DNA from: Plasmodium coatneyi
Taxonomy: Eukaryota; Apicomplexa; Aconoidasida; Haemosporida; Plasmodiidae
Length of the DNA stretch: 64,000 bases
Direction of reading: 5' to 3'
Assembly (NCBI RefSeq): GCF_001680005.1
Contig: NC_033569.1
Location: 1,488,001 to 1,552,000, forward strand
A model generated the notes under the pieces. The model saw nothing but the letters and a program-made list of their open reading frames with translations, was not told the origin of the DNA and made no database searches. Positions 1-10,130 of the stretch are shown in pieces. Within the stretch, counting starts at the first letter, position 1, and every line of letters starts with the position of its first letter. A program made the translations under genes and the position numbers.

Positions 1-2
1 TT

Positions 3-978
3 TGCACAGCAGAGGAGAGTCCTATTGCTGGGTCATATTGTTCCGTCTTCAAGAACAAGTACAGGTCACATTGTAATACCGCGGAAGCGTTAAACTTTTA
101 CTGCACAGAAAAATCTAAATTGGAACAACTAAAAACAGACAAACAGCGTGCAGAACGGCAAGCACAATCCACACAATCCCAACTAAACGAAGCATTAAAT
201 AAAGCAAATAAAGCTTCTTCTCTTTCTTCTGCTTTTGGTACCTTAGCACTACTAGAATTACCTGCACTCCTTTTCCTCGCATATAAGGTAAGAATTACAA
301 AAACAGTTGCGAAATATAAATAATAGAATTTTTCCCCCTCCTTAGATCTCCCCTCCTTCCTTACACCCTTTCTTCCTTCCCTTCCTCGTTCCTCCTTCCT
401 TCCTCCTTAGACACCTTCCTTCCTTAGACCCCCTCCTTCCTTACACCCTTTCTTCCTTCCCTTCCTCGTTCCTCCTTCCTTCCTCCTTAGACACCTTCCT
501 TCCTTAGACCCCCTCCTTCTAAACCCTTTCTTCCACCCCTAACAACCTTCCTCCGACCAACCACCCTAACAACAACCCACCTAACAACACCTTCCTTCCA
601 CCCACCAACCACCCCTAACACAACCTTCCTTCCTTCTAACCCTTTCCTTCTAACACCCTTCTTCATTTTAGCCACCTAAACCTTTTTAAAACCTTTCCCT
701 ATAAAACTTCCTTCCTTCTTTTCTTTCAGTATAAACCATGGTCTTCTTGGTTCGGTATCCATTCTGGAGGAAGAAGAAAAAGCAGAAAAAGGAGAACGGC
801 AGTTGAAAGCGACTTTGATACTCTAAGGGAAGCTTCCACAACGGATTCCGTACTGGATGCAAGTGAAAATTCCACAGTAGGATCTGGTGCATACAACACA
901 AGGCCGTCTACCGGGGGAAGGGAAAGAGCAAATAATAATACACGGGGTCGCGGGATGGTAGGTTATCAGAACATGTAA
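3..978 (+). CDS. kir: kir (PIR family) variant antigen, 5' truncated by window edge
   Basis: This is the 3' part of a kir/PIR gene, a variant antigen family expected on or in the infected red cell. The visible part of the large exon runs 3-287. It has Cys residues spaced as in PIR domains, then a charged Gln/Lys/Ala stretch and a hydrophobic transmembrane segment (about 222-287) ending in the family signature AYK just before donor GTAAGA. The last exon is 730-978 after acceptor TTTCAG. It encodes the short cytoplasmic tail beginning YKPWSSWFG, then a basic RRK patch, a Ser/Thr/Glu stretch and the C-terminal GYQNM. The junction is phase 0. The intron (288-729) is almost purely pyrimidine on this strand and holds an 80-bp tandem duplication. 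The tail type (YKPW...) matches the two minus-strand kir genes nearby, not the two plus-strand ones. The start and first exon lie outside the window. Confidence 0.85.
352..511. repeat. 80-bp tandem duplication in kir intron
   Basis: A pyrimidine-only stretch is repeated in tandem with an 80-base period: TTACACCCTTTC begins at 361 and again at 441, with matching sequence between. It lies inside the last intron of the first kir gene. The DNA from about 511 to 640 continues as a less regular minisatellite of CCTTCC and CACCCCTAACAA units. Confidence 0.85.
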
Positions 979-1128
979 ACGTAACACACCATATGTGATG
1001 TAACACATTCAATGAATATAATGTGCCCCCTTTGGAGGACATAAATGACCAAACATAGTTTATACAATGTGGAAGGGAACAAAATGACCTTTTCTCCTTC
1101 TTTCCTATTTTGCTTTATTATTTTTTTT

Positions 1129-1159
<31 letters not shown>

Positions 1160-1162
1160 ATG
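979..1162 (+). other. kir 3' flank, short conserved block
   Basis: This is the 3' flank of the first kir gene. A CCCC(T)n-GGAGG type inverted pair at about 1024-1037, followed by ATAAATGACC, has counterparts after the stops of the two plus-strand kir genes (about 7208-7290 and 14224-14300). It also has counterparts, inverted, after the minus-strand kir genes (about 2265-2340 and 8575-8645). It is probably part of a shared 3' UTR. A T-tract follows at 1120-1159. Confidence 0.55.
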
Positions 1163-1350
1163 CACCCTTCGGGGTGCACATACATCTCTAAATTATTAAA
1201 CAACAGGCCATATTGTTGTTCTTACAGCATGAAACTCTGAATTATAAGTGTGAAATCCTACTCCCTAAATACGAAATCCCATACCCCTGAATGCGGAACC
1301 CTCACACCCTAAATGCGAAATGCCATACTCTCCCACTGATTCATTCATCC
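1163..1350. repeat. degenerate telomere-like array module, copy 1
   Basis: The block opens with TGCACCCTTCGGGGTGCA, a perfect stem. It continues through ACAGGCCATATTGTTGTTCTTAC and then tandem degenerate units built on CCCTAAATGCGAAATCC. It closes with ACTGATTCATTCA before a T-rich tract. The CCCTAAA core is the C-strand of the Plasmodium telomere repeat, but the units are 20-25 bases and diverged. Related modules are at 7520-7735, 14640-14870 (inverted) and 44440-44670. Confidence 0.7.
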
Positions 1351-1399
1351 TCATTTTTTCCTTCTTGCTCTTTTTTTTTTCCTTTCTTTTTGTGCAATT

Positions 1400-1965
1400 T
1401 TTTTCTGTGTGACAAAATTTATATTAGGGCATTTTTCTTTTTTTTGGACAATTTCTTTTGGCTAATATTATACTTGCAATTTTCTCTGTGTGATAAAATT
1501 TATATTAGGCATTTTTTTCTCCTTTGGACAACTTTTTTTTTGTGCATTTTTTTCTGTGTGACAAATTTTTATATTAGGGCATTCTTTTTTTTTGGACAAT
1601 TTATATTAGGGCATTTTTTTTCCTTTTTGGACACCTTTTTTTATTTGTGCAATTTTTCCGTGTGACAAATTTATATTAGGGCACATTTTTCTTTGGACAA
1701 AATTTTTTTGACAAATTTTTTTTTTTGGTGCAATTTTTTCTGTGTGACAAAATTTATAATTAGCGCATTTCTTTTTTTTTTTGACAATTTTTTTTTTTGT
1801 GTAATTTTTTCTGTGACAAATTTATATTAGGGCATTTTTCCTTCTTTTTTGGACAATTTTTACGCCGTGTAATTTTGCTTTGACACGTTTTTTGTGACAA
1901 ATTTATAATTAGGGCAATTTCTTTTTTTTGGACAATTTTTTTTGCTTGTTTTTTAGAATACATAA
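1400..1965. repeat. T-rich tandem repeat with TGTGACAAATTTATATTAGGGC core
   Basis: There are about eight degenerate copies of a unit of some 55-85 bases. Each has a C/TTTGGACAAT box, a poly-T stretch, TGTGCAATTTTTTCTGTG, then GACAAA-TTTATATTAGGGCA. One or two further copies lie at about 7989-8070 in the next kir 3' flank. Long Phe-rich or Lys-rich open frames here come from the poly-T and are not genes. The rest of the flank to 2376 is T-rich then A/G-rich with no supported gene. Confidence 0.75.
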
Positions 1966-2376
1966 GCACTTTTTTAAGGAGATCAGCACCTTCCTTTTTT
2001 TTTTTTTTTTTTTGTTCTTTTCGCGCTCCTTTTTGGGGGTAACTTATCTCAAGTTGTTATTCAAAAATATACAAATGTAAGAAGGAAAAAAAGTAATGAA
2101 ATATGAAGAAAATAAGGAAGGAAAAAAAGAAAAGAAAAAATATGAGGAAAAGAAGGAAGGGAAAAAAGGAAGGAATGAATAAAAGAAGGAAGGAAAAAAA
2201 AAGAAAAGTAAGAAAGGAAAGAAAAGGAATGGAGGAAAAAAAAAGAAAGTGTCTCTTTTTTGTTCCTTACACTATATATAAACTGTCTGCACGGTGGTCA
2301 TTTATGCGTCGCTCCCCCTCTTGAGGGAGGGGGCACACACTCATTCAACATTCCAAAGTGTTACACAGCGACACTG

Positions 2377-4060
2377 TTACATGTTCCCGTAACCTACATT
2401 CGTTCTTTGATGATGACCTGGTGTATTATTATTTGCATTTGTTCCTGCTCCTTCTCTTCCTTCTCTGCTGGTAGATGGTACTGTTGACTGTCTTGTATAT
2501 GCAATAGCAGGACGTACTGTAGTGGGATCAAACGTGGAACTTGTTTCCGAACTTTCTGTGAAGTCCACTGTTGAAGCTCCTTCCGTCAATGTATCAATGT
2601 TAGGCCCCATTGACCTTCTGTTTCTTCCTCTTCTTCCATTTCCAGAATGGTTACCAAACCAAGAAGACCATGGCTTATACTGCAGGGAAGGAAGGTTGTG
2701 TTAGCGGTAGTAGATGGAAGGAAGATTGTGTTAGGGGTGGTCGGTGGAAGGATGGTTGTTAGGGGTGGTAGGTGGAAGGAAGGTGTTGTTAGGTGATTGG
2801 TGGTGGAAGGAAGGTGGTTATATGGGTGGTTGGTGGGTTGTTAGGTGTGATTGGGCAGAAGGAAGGTTGTTAGGGGTGGTAGGTGGAAGGAGGGTGGTGT
2901 TAAATGATTCAATTTTTTTATTTTTTAAAATTTTGAAAATTTTGGATTCTTACTTTGTATAATAAGAAAGGGGCAATCGTGAATCCTAAGGTGCCGATTA
3001 TGGAAGAAAGGGAAGAAGTGGTGGTGGCGGAACGAACAGCTTCATTTAATTCTGCTTCTGCTCTGGAAGCTGCTGATTGTCCTTCGCGTTCCATTTTTTC
3101 TTGTGTAGATTTTAATTCACACTGCATTTTTGGAAGTTTCGCCGCCTTACAATATACACCGTACGTCGCTTCGAATTTTTCACAATATTCCTTCTCCCCC
3201 GGATTTGTCTTTGTTGTGCAATCACCCCTTACAGCAGTACATGCTTTATCAATTTCCTCTAGATAACTTGACCATTTACCCTTACAATCGGAATCATCAG
3301 TCTGTAAGTCCTTTTCTATGGTGTCATAGTCGTAAGTATAGTCGAATATTTTTTTCCTGTGGGGGAAAATAGCTTCTGTAGGATTATCACAGGGAATTTC
3401 ACATGATTCTTTCTCAGGGGGACTATTTATAGCGCTGCAAATAAGACGTATGGCAGTGTGAAAATTGGGCTTTGCCTCTATTGCATTCTTAGATATTTTA
3501 TCACCTAACCAATAATATAGAAAGTGGCGCGCTTCACTTTCGGGTGATTTTTTATTTGTTCTGTACTCTTTGTATATATAGGCCAGTGCACTCTTAATTT
3601 TTGCCTCATGCCTCCTAAGATTCCTACTATTCAAGCCATAAGTTTCTACTTCTCTGCCGCAAGGATCACTATCTGTACATTTTGTTTCCTTGCTGCTTTC
3701 GAATTTCTCATAGAAATTTTTATATGAAGGGAAACTTCTTTCATTGGACGGCTGCAAATATACAGTTGACAAAAAGAAGAGTAGGAAATATGTGTAAGTG
3801 TGTACGTTTTTCTATATATATGTATTTTCCTTCATTTTTCTTTTTATTATTTAATTATATTATACGCAGGAAATATTCATATATATGTGCTTCCTCCCTT
3901 TTATGTGCTCTTTCGTAGTGTAAAAAAAAAGGAGAAAGAAAAAAAAGAAAGAAGGAAAAGAAGGAAGGAAGAAGGAGTAAACTCCTGCTTCCGTTCCTTA
4001 GACCCTCCCTTTCTCCTTCAGAAGATTTCTCCTTACATTCAATGGTGCCGTATCTGACAT
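2377..4060 (-). CDS. kir: kir (PIR family) variant antigen, 3 exons
   Basis: This is a complete kir model: exon 1 4037-4060 (MSDTAPLN), exon 2 2954-3751, exon 3 2377-2679, all junctions phase 0, giving 374 aa. Exon 2 is a Cys-rich PIR domain with the family hallmarks HFLYYWLGD and KKIFDYTYDYDTI. A low-complexity Gln/Ala/Glu linker follows, then a transmembrane segment ending FLLYK at the donor. Exon 3 is the cytoplasmic tail: YKPWSSWFG, a basic RRGR patch, Ser/Thr-rich sequence and a final GYGNM. There is no N-terminal signal peptide, as usual for PIR proteins. The tiny exon 1 is the least certain part. It was chosen because it has an ATG and a GTAAGG donor of the right phase at the distance seen in the neighbour. 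The gene is tail-to-tail with the first kir and head-to-head with the one at 5831. Confidence 0.85.
2688..2915. repeat. G-rich minisatellite in kir intron 2
   Basis: There are about eight imperfect copies of a 25-30 base unit GGAAGGAAGGTTGTTAGGGGTGGTAGGT on the plus strand, which is the template strand of this kir gene. The same unit, seen as its complement, fills the end of the first kir intron (540-650). A short remnant is at about 9040-9075 in the 8646-10130 gene. The G-runs (GG, GGGG) are spaced closely enough to allow quadruplex formation. Confidence 0.8.
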
Positions 4061-5830
4061 GGTTAATATATATATGTGCTTCTATATATGTGTGTATAAT
4101 AAATATGTGTTAAGAGTTTGTGTTGTGTTGTTCACATATGTGAAATAGCAAAGTATATGGGAATTTCGCCTGTTTGTTTGTTCTATGATGATTGGTAAGT
4201 GTGTGGGATTTTCACTTCTTGTTTCTTCAATAATAATATATATGTGTTGTTTAATTTTTTCAAGGAATGATAAACTACTATAAATATATATATATGTACA
4301 GCAGAATCATTCCATATGGTTAACCTAATACAGAGTAAGAATAAAATGTGTTAAAGGAAGTCGCATAATAAACAAGAAAGGGAAAGAACGTTAACTTTTT
4401 ATATGTTCCCTTACTTGTACACACTATTATTGGATTAAAGGTGACTACTCAAAACACACCTAATATTATTTACCCTTTTCTAATTATTACATATATAAGG
4501 GCATTATTTTCTCTTGGCGAAAAATTACAGCATGTAATATGAATTTGTATTTTACATTAATATTCGGTGGACTATTAAATATTACTCACCCATATAATAT
4601 AGTTCATCTATGCAGCATTCTACTCTCTTCCCTTTTTCGAATGTGTGTACATTTATCTGTATTTAATGAAGGGAAAGTTTACATTCGAAAAATACATGGA
4701 AGAAAGGGAGTATAATATATGTAAGAAAATTTGCATTAGTCGTATGTGAAAAAAAAAGGGAAGTGTGCGCACCCATTCACAATAACCATTTTTTTTTTTT
4801 TGCAGTACACTCATCCTTTTCGTCTCATGATTATTCAGTAGTAATAATATTTTGACTCCTCCCCTTTTCCTTCCTTTCATTGAGTGCATTACAAATGAAC
4901 ACATTTGCATATATATGTGTGTGGAATGTATATATGTATGAAATGTATATATGTGGAATGTGACCATACTCCCTGTGCTATTGAAACTACCCTATCCTCT
5001 TGCATTTCTCCCCCCTTAGTGTACACAACGTTCTATGTATATATGAATAAACTATGTGTAGTATACTTATCGGAGTTATGGGAAAAGGAGGTGTAAAATG
5101 AATTTTGGAATATATAATAGGTTAAGGGAGAGTAAAAATGTAACTCAGTTAGTGTAATGTATAATTCATATAAGCTATTTATAGTTTAATTATAGGGAAA
5201 GGCCAAAAGAGCAGAGAAGGAGGGTGTAAAATTATTATAACAACAAACTGACCATAAGGGAAGGAGAAAGGAATTACTGCACATATATAAACTACACAAT
5301 ATATCTACGTTAGAAGTTCATAACAGTTTTTCTGAGTAGTAGTAGTAGTAATAGAGGAAGAAAAGGTTTAAAATAAATAATACATGGCATAACATGTGTT
5401 ATAGCATGTTTTTCCCTTATATGTGTTGAAAGTTAGAATTTCTCCTTTGTATGTATATATGAAGTAATAACAGAAGTCGGTGTAAGTAATAATATAGTAT
5501 TCTGAGTATTTCCGTATCATCCAATAATGCAGTGAATGAAGAACATATGAAAGTCCTACTTCTTTCCTTCTATTTCGTTGTTTCAGTATATTTCATCCTA
5601 CTTTTTGCTTATATATGTGAATAATGATTTTGATAAATGTGTATGCGTTATTATTACTTAAAGATTTTACAATGTATGTACAATTTGGGGGGAAATAAAA
5701 ATTTCATATTTACAATTATAAAACCACAAGGGAACTCACATATTCCTTCTGTATGATTACATATGGAGGAACATGTTTTAACAGAAATTTCATTCTACAT
5801 ATACAAGGAAAATATACACATACATAAATC
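4061..5830. promoter_or_regulatory. head-to-head intergenic region of kir pair A
   Basis: About 1.77 kb separates the two divergent kir starts. It is AT-rich with many TATATATGTG runs and no supported ORF. It shares boxes in the same order with the 10131-11955 region: CATACTCCCTGTGCTAT at 4965, GGTGTAAA-TGAATT at about 5089, and ATTATTATAACAACAAAC at about 5231. This marks both as copies of one bidirectional promoter region. Which boxes bind factors cannot be told from the sequence. Confidence 0.6.
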
Positions 5831-7194
5831 ATGGCAGCCGGGAAAGGGGAACCGTTGACTGTATATTTTCTCCGTGCAGAGTGGACATATGTATACTATA
5901 CATATAAGGTCCTATTCACAATATAAAGAAAATGGGGAAATGTACGAACACATATATTCCTCTACTTTTACTTATAGGAGAACAATTTGGGCAGATTACC
6001 TTCACAGTCAGCGTATAATGAACTCGGTGGGCAGACAGGTGCTTGTAGTTCCACTCTAGATGATCGACTTCTACGAAGGGAAGAAAGAAAATTGGAGGAG
6101 GCATTAACAAATTATGAAAATGTTAAGGTCTTTGTCGATGAAATTGTAGGAGCCTGGTGTTTCATACATAAAACGAAGAAAGTCTCTGACCCTACTGATC
6201 CATGGTGTTATTGGTTCTATTATTGGTTAGGGAATACAGCCCTCCAAGTATCGGGCAAAATTTTCCTTTCAGATTTCATGAATACAGTTTATAATGCATT
6301 GGAAAAGGTAGATGTTACGCATAAATGTGAAAAAATAGGTGAACACATTAGCAAAATCGATTTCAACCAAATAAGGACAGTATATGAATACTACAGGGAT
6401 TTTGAAGCCATACGAGCACAGTTAAGTGGAAGTGGGTACCAATGTGACGAGAAATATGAAGAACATCTGCAAGATATTCTTAAATCTTATGAGCCTGTGC
6501 ATACGAAATGTAACGGAGGAGTTTATGGGGAACACTGTAAGGAATTCCAAGACATGTTCACGGACGACAAATATAGGGACCTACTGCTCCCGAAGAACCG
6601 TACTGTAGTAACTGTATCAAAGTCCATGGAACAACTTCCTGCTTCCAGTACAGCAAATACAGCACTTTCTACTGCCATCGTCCCTTCCACAGTTGCAACA
6701 CTACTAGGATTACCAGCAGTTGGTTTCCTTCTATATAAAGTGAGTATCATGAAATTTGAAATGTAAAAATTGATGTTTGTTAATATTTACTTCTATGGAC
6801 TGAATAAATAAATACTAAAGTGTACACTGTTTTATATATTCATATGTAATACATGCGTACACTATTCACATACATTATTCTTTTTTGCTAGCACAATCTT
6901 CTACCTTCCTGGATAAGCAGAACCTTCTTTGGAAGGAACAACAACAATAAAAGAGCAAGAAGAAGGGGAAGGAGGTCCGTCGGACACAACTTCGATACGC
7001 TTACGGAATACACAACAACAGAAGGTGCCTCAACAATTGCTTCTACAATAGGCTCCACAACAGACAATTTTACCATATATAATGAACGACGATCACGACA
7101 CTCACCACCACGACCACCACGACCACCACCTGGCCGAAGAACAACAAATAATAGTGCAGGCGGTAGTCAGAATATAGGTTATCAAAATATGTAA
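5831..7194 (+). CDS. kir: kir (PIR family) variant antigen, 3 exons
   Basis: This is a complete kir model: exon 1 5831-5860 (MAAGKGEPLT, donor GTATAT), exon 2 5978-6739, exon 3 6892-7194, all phase 0, 364 aa. Exon 2 has the PIR signature WFYYWLGNT, regularly spaced Cys, and RTVYEYYRDFEAI in the position of KKxFDYxYDYxTI. Its transmembrane stretch ends FLLYK just before donor GTGAGT. The tail exon starts HNLLPSWIS, has a strongly basic run (RARRRGRR), then Thr/Ser/Asp-rich sequence, an unusual Pro/Arg stretch (PPRPPRPPP) and the final GYQNM. The 10-residue first exon and the HNLLPSWIS tail start are shared with the kir at 11956. They differ from the minus-strand genes, so the two strands carry two kir subtypes. 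The gene probably encodes an infected-cell surface or exported antigen. Confidence 0.87.
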
Positions 7195-7519
7195 CATTAA
7201 ATACACTGCTTCCCTTGGGGGGGAGGAATATAAATAATCATAGGGTTCATACAGTGTAAAAGAGGGCACAATGGCATTCCCCCTGTTTTTTTTTTTTTTT
7301 TTTTTTTTCTTTATTCACATTTAGTGTTCTCACCAAATATCAAAGAAAGCAAAGCAGCAGCAGCATATAGGAACTGTGTCCTTCTCACTGGTCGTGTACC
7401 CTTCCGCCTTTTTTTTTTCCTTTTTTTTTCTTCCTCTTTTTTGTTATTTTTTTTTTCAAAAAAAAATTTTTCCTTCATTTTTCTTCTTTCTTCTTTTTTT
7501 TTTCTTTCCTGTATTCACA

Positions 7520-7735
7520 CTTTAGATGTATACGCCTACCTAAACAGCTAAATACCACGCCACATTATTCATTTTATACCCAAGAACCTTAACCTTAAGT
7601 GTGAAACCTTACACTCTAAATGCGAAAATCCTACACCATAAAACCGGAACTTTACACCTTAAGTGTGAAATCCTACGCACACCCTAAAATGCGAAATCCT
7701 ACACGCACCCACACTGATTCATTCACCCTTATTTT
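7520..7735. repeat. degenerate telomere-like array module, copy 2
   Basis: The module begins with CACACTTTAGATGTATACGCC. It continues with tandem units related to CCTTAAGTGTGAAACCTTACA and CCCTAAAATGCGAAATCCTAC. It ends with ACACTGATTCATTCACCC before a T-rich microsatellite. Order and orientation match the module at 1163-1350. Confidence 0.7.
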
Positions 7736-7744
7736 TATTTTAGT

Positions 7745-7815
7745 TTTCTTTTTATATCCTTCTTTTTCCTTCTTTTTCCTTCTTTTTCCTTCTTTTTCCT
7801 TCTTTTTCCTTCTTT
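7745..7815. repeat. 10-bp microsatellite (TTTTTCCTTC)n
   Basis: About six to seven near-perfect copies of a 10-base unit TTTTTCCTTC lie directly after the telomere-like module. Confidence 0.85.
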
Positions 7816-8645
7816 TCTTCTAATATTAATTGGTTTTTTTTTTTTTTTCCATCACCTGGTAATTTTTCTCGCGTATCCTCAATTTCCTCGGAGGGCGCGC
7901 ATAAGACCACAAAAAACAAAAATACGGATAAATTTTATGAATGTGTTCCACCACGTATGTTGGACTTCCTTTTTTTTTTGGGGGGGGGACAATTTTTTCT
8001 GTGTGACAAATTTATATTAGGGGAATTTTCTTTGGACAATTCTTTTTGACTAATATTATACCTAAATTACATTAAGAAAAAGGGAAAGGACGCAACTTTC
8101 TTCTTCCTTTCTATGTTAACATTATTATTCCGATTTCATATGAATTGCATCTGAAAGGTGTGTAACATAGAAGAAAGGGAGCGAACCACTGCGGACCCTC
8201 GCGGAAACCTTCACGCGAACCTCCGCGCACAATTTGGAGGAGCACCTTTTCTCAAATATGTCCATAATTGGAATTATGTAAGAGAGAAAGAAAATAAATT
8301 ATTAAAATAGAAAAAATTATAGAGATAAAAATTTATAACGAAATAAATGAACACTGTAAATATTAAATAAAAAAGTTGGAAACAAATAGAAATGAATTAA
8401 AAAGGATTTACCAACAAGTCAGTTAAGTGGAAAATTTAACAAGCCAATATAGTAAAAAAGTTTTCTTTGACATTTGCTGATTACACATTAGTGTGAATAC
8501 TTTAGTACAATGAAAAAGATAAAATAAAAAAAAATAGGAAAGAAAGGTCATTCTGCTCCTTTCCTTACACTGTATATATAAACTATATATAAACTGTGTG
8601 CACGGTTATTTATGCCTCCTCGGAAAGGAACATTACATTCAGATG

Positions 8646-10130
8646 TTACAGGTTTTGATAACCTATATTTGGACGACCTGGTGCATTATTTGTTCTCCCA
8701 GTAGACTGTCTTGTGGACGGTGTAGTGTACACGCCAGAGCGCACTGTGGAATTTTCGGCTAGATCCGTTGGACCTATTGTGGAAGTGTCCGTTGAGTCGA
8801 ACGTTGAGCTGTCTTCTGTCAACGTATCACGGTTTCGTGCGGTAGACCTTTTCTTTCTGCTTCTTCCATTAGAATTGTTACCAAACCAAGAGGGTAGAAG
8901 TTTATACTGAGAAGGAAGGGAGGGGCAAAAAGGGTGTAAGATTTCGTATCTAGGGTTCCGGTTTTAGGGATAAAAGGGGGGGAAATTTGAAAGGGTTAAG
9001 AAACAAAGGAGGTCTAAGGAAATGTGAAAGAGTCTAAGGGAGGAGGAAGGAGGGTTGTTAGGTGGGTTGTTAGGGGTGTATATTAGTTATACTGTTAATA
9101 CTTAAGTTCTTTTTTTTTTTTATATCTACTATTACTTTATATAGGAAGAAAGGAACTGTCGTCGCTGCTAAGGTGCCAAGTATAGAGGAGATGGAAGAGG
9201 TGGTGGTGGCATTGCGGACGGCTTCTTCTACTGCTGCAGAGGTTGCTTTTGCTGCCTCCGTTGTACGTTTCTGTGCAGCCTGTAATCCGTGGTTCACTCC
9301 TTGTAATGCCTGATTAATTTTATTCCTATTTTTATTCCAAAATTCTGTACAGTACTTATCACTTCCGTTGGTTCCACAATGTGTTTGCACAGCTTCATAT
9401 GCTTCATCGATTTCCCCTATGTATTTCGCACATATCTTCGTACCTTCAGACCCACTAATTTCTAGCAATGTTTGTACTATGTTACCATCATACCAAAAGT
9501 CGAATAATTTTTTTCTACTGTTGAAGATGTCTCTGTCAACGTGTCCACTATCATCACAGGGAAGTTCACATCCTCCTGGCTTATAGTTATCCTTTATTCT
9601 TCTGCAAATAACACTCATGGCAGCTCGAAAAGTGCCACTTCCCCCATTACTGTTAGATAGTTTGTCCCCTATCCAATAATAAAAAAAATGGCGTGCTGTA
9701 CATTCCAGTGATTTTTTATCTCCATTTTTGTATATGTTGTATATATGGGCTAATGCGTGCTCCACTTGATCCCGATCAATACTATTCGGGAACTTCTGTG
9801 CCAATTGATATTGACTTATTTCATCGGAGCAGCCATTTCCACTTGCACAGTCCACCTGGCTGCTCTTGAATTCATGATAGAAATCAAACTCTGAAGGTAA
9901 CCCCTGTAGAGATGGTACCTACAAATATGTAGTGGGAGAAAAGAAGAGGGGTGGAATATATATATATGTATGTAGACATACAGGAAGGGGGTCGTATATT
10001 TTTTTTTAATTTTCCCTAAATTTTTTTTAATTTTTTTTTTTATTCCTTTATTTTTCTTCAATTTCCTTTTTAAACTTTTTAATTCTTGTTTTCTTCCTCC
10101 TCCTTTAATATTGCCCCTTACCGATGACAT
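8646..10130 (-). CDS. kir: kir (PIR family) variant antigen, 3 exons
   Basis: This is a complete kir model: exon 1 10122-10130 (only MSS, donor GTAAGG), exon 2 9136-9918, exon 3 8646-8906, all phase 0, 350 aa. Exon 2 starts VPSLQGLPSEFDFYHEF, the common N-terminal motif of PIR exon 2. It has HFFYYWIGDK and KKLFDFWYDGNIV and regularly spaced Cys. An Ala/Thr-rich membrane-proximal stretch follows, then a transmembrane segment ending FFLYK. The tail exon reads YKLLPSWFG, then a basic SRKKRS patch, Ser/Thr/Asp-rich sequence and a final GYQNL. The 3-residue first exon is short but normal for this family and is supported by the exact donor and phase. The gene is head-to-head with the two-domain kir at 11956 and corresponds in position and type to 2377-4060. 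Confidence 0.87.

Larger units (their letters stand above)
7195..8645. other. tail-to-tail intergenic region between kir pairs
   Basis: No gene is supported here. The contents in order are: the shared kir 3' UTR-like block (to about 7300), T-tracts, a telomere-like array module (7520-7735), a TTTTTCCTTC microsatellite (7745-7815), a block ending in ...ACAAATTTTATGA-like sequence shared with 14440-14560, one copy of the TGTGACAAATTTATATTAGGG repeat (about 7989-8070), a small GC-rich patch with repeated GCGGA/CGCG words (8186-8235), and an A-rich block (8270-8530) related to the 3' flank of the SICAvar gene. Confidence 0.6.

Noticed and set aside
1291..1665. 124-residue Phe-rich plus-strand frame
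   Set aside because: It is the translation of the T-rich satellite. The repeat period and poly-T explain the frame, and it has no domain or splice partner.
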